Shown here: piece by piece, positions 16,484 to 17,318 of the stretch
Numbering within the stretch: position 1 is the stretch's first letter
How the letters are laid out: each line of letters begins with the position of its first letter
Source of the DNA: JBNKDD01 sp050288085
GTDB taxonomy: Bacteria > Chloroflexota > Anaerolineae > Aggregatilineales > UBA3940
Direction of reading: 5' to 3'
NCBI GenBank assembly: GCA_050288085.1
Contig: JBNKDD010000108.1
Location: forward strand, 1 to 17,318
Length of the DNA: 17,318 nt
The notes under the pieces: model-generated
Told to the model about the DNA's origin: nothing
The model's database searches: none
What the model saw: the letters and a program-made list of their open reading frames with translations, nothing else
Translations under genes and position numbers: made by a program

Positions 16484-17188
16484 TTAGCGCCATAGGAAAA
16501 AGTCTCTCCAAAACTGGAGAAGAAAGATGGCTCCCCACTTAAATACTTTCAGCTTGCGCTCACCACCAATACGAGGTGGTTCGTCTCCTGGGATCTCTGT
16601 CACCCGTAATTTACGAATTGCTGCTCGTGCCGATAGCAATGGCTCCCAGCCAACCCGGGTTCGAAATAGCTTTTCGAACCGTTCATACCAGCGGTCTACA
16701 GTCAATTCAAGGTCATATATCACCTGAATTTTATAGGCACGGTACATTACCATCACATCGGTATAGGAGCTGCGAAACAGGAAATTGACAGTTCTGGTGA
16801 AAAACCAGTTCCCAAAACCTGTTATGATGTCATCATCCTCACTGCGTGCGTTGTCAAGATAACGTGATACGATCACCATGTCATAGCCTTCTTCCATCTT
16901 GGCTATCAGGTCGGGCAAAAGTTCAGGGATTGAGTTGCCATCAGGGCTAAACGTGATCAGGATATCACCTTCAGCGAATTGTAATGCTTCAGTGTAACCC
17001 TTGCGGAATCCCGGTTCTTGCTGAACATGAACAAAGTAACCTTGTTCTTCAGCATATTCGATGGTTCCATCGGTAGATCCGCCATCCAGGATGATGATCT
17101 GATCGACCCAATCAGGATCGATGCGTGGCATAATGACCTTCATGCCATTAATTTCATTTAGAGTCGGAATAAGTAAAGTTGTTTTCAT
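16484..17188 (-). CDS. GT2-family glycosyltransferase, DPM1-like
   Basis: A 234-aa cytoplasmic family 2 glycosyltransferase (GT-A fold). It begins almost directly with the nucleotide-sugar-binding strand LLIPTLNE (5-12). IILDGGSTDGT follows at 32-42 and FRKGYTEALQFAEGDILITF at 61-80. The place of the metal-binding DxD is SPDGN (81-85) rather than the DxD/DAD of classic dolichyl-phosphate mannose synthases; the PE that follows (88-89) is as expected. A MYRAYK segment (148-153) corresponds to the GFRA-type region of that family. The C-terminus (about 215-234) is hydrophobic and aromatic and may touch the membrane, but there is no full membrane anchor. It probably transfers a sugar from a nucleotide to a polyprenyl phosphate, feeding the membrane protein encoded next. 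The donor cannot be told. The ATG at 17188 has AGGAAAG a few bases upstream. Confidence 0.88.
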   Translation of the reverse strand: MKTTLLIPTLNEINGMKVIMPRIDPDWVDQIIILDGGSTDGTIEYAEEQGYFVHVQQEPGFRKGYTEALQFAEGDILITFSPDGNSIPELLPDLIAKMEEGYDMVIVSRYLDNARSEDDDIITGFGNWFFTRTVNFLFRSSYTDVMVMYRAYKIQVIYDLELTVDRWYERFEKLFRTRVGWEPLLSARAAIRKLRVTEIPGDEPPRIGGERKLKVFKWGAIFLLQFWRDFFLWR

Positions 17189-17228
17189 GTCTTTCCTGAT
17201 TGGCTCATGTTCAGTACTTTTTAATGTC

Positions 17229-17302
17229 GGGTAGGCGCGAACGATGTCCCATCGTCTTTATTATGCGATGGCGATTCACAGGTTCTAAACATGGGCCTAC
17301 CC
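17229..17302. repeat. Nested inverted repeats at the right edge
   Basis: GGGTAGGC (17229-17236) pairs with GCCTACCC (17295-17302) over a 58-bp interval. Inside it ACGATG, loop TCC, CATCGT (17241-17255) forms a tight hairpin. CCATCG (17249-17254) can instead pair with CGATGG (17266-17271). No open frame is seen here. It may be a REP/MITE-like element or the leader of the glycosyltransferase gene. The window ends just after it. Confidence 0.4.
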
Positions 17303-17318
17303 ATTGCCATAAAGGCAA

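Overview
The window looks like a chromosomal segment of a moderately GC-rich, free-living bacterium, most likely a member of Chloroflexota (Anaerolineae-like). This is an inference. The supporting signs are Thr/Pro-rich linkers after a single membrane anchor, an FtsK with huge Pro/Gly-rich linkers, GGGGCG-type palindromes between genes, and a cellular rvt-like reverse transcriptase, a family reported in only a few bacteria including the chloroflexote Herpetosiphon. No search could be run. There are no rRNA, tRNA, CRISPR or recognisable transposon genes.

Layout. (1) Positions 1-2219, + strand: the 3' part of a reverse-transcriptase-like gene. Its frame is open through the left edge, so the N-terminus lies outside. 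It ends at a perfect 28-bp palindrome that also faces the end of the next, convergent operon. (2) Positions 7753-2279, - strand: a nucleoside-type ABC uptake operon reading promoter, BmpA/PnrA-like lipoprotein, hairpin, permease 1, permease 2, double-NBD ATPase. The ATPase carries about 100 extra hydrophobic residues, enough for about four membrane spans, inside its first nucleotide-binding domain. (3) Positions 12973-7871, - strand: a 1700-residue FtsK/SpoIIIE DNA translocase. Its motor and winged-helix domains are normal, but about 370 low-complexity residues precede its membrane domain, and a roughly 580-residue linker includes a collagen-like Gly-X-Y stretch and an acidic DLDD repeat. (4) Positions 13128-14093, + strand: a divergent, membrane-anchored phosphodiester-glycosidase-family (NAGPA-like) exoprotein. 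(5) Positions 17188-14137, - strand: a visibly AT-richer pair, a GT2 (DPM1-like) glycosyltransferase followed by a polytopic membrane protein that resembles GT-C enzymes. The right end holds inverted repeats without a gene.

How the genes work together. The lipoprotein, two permeases and ATPase form one importer, probably for nucleosides. FtsK is a housekeeping gene for chromosome segregation at division. The GT2 and polytopic membrane genes probably act together on a lipid-linked sugar or envelope glycan. The reverse-transcriptase gene is not obviously linked to anything inside the window.

The two most unusual items are the rvt-like reverse transcriptase, with LVDD at its active site, and the membrane-helix insertion inside an ABC ATPase domain. 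The FtsK linkers come next.
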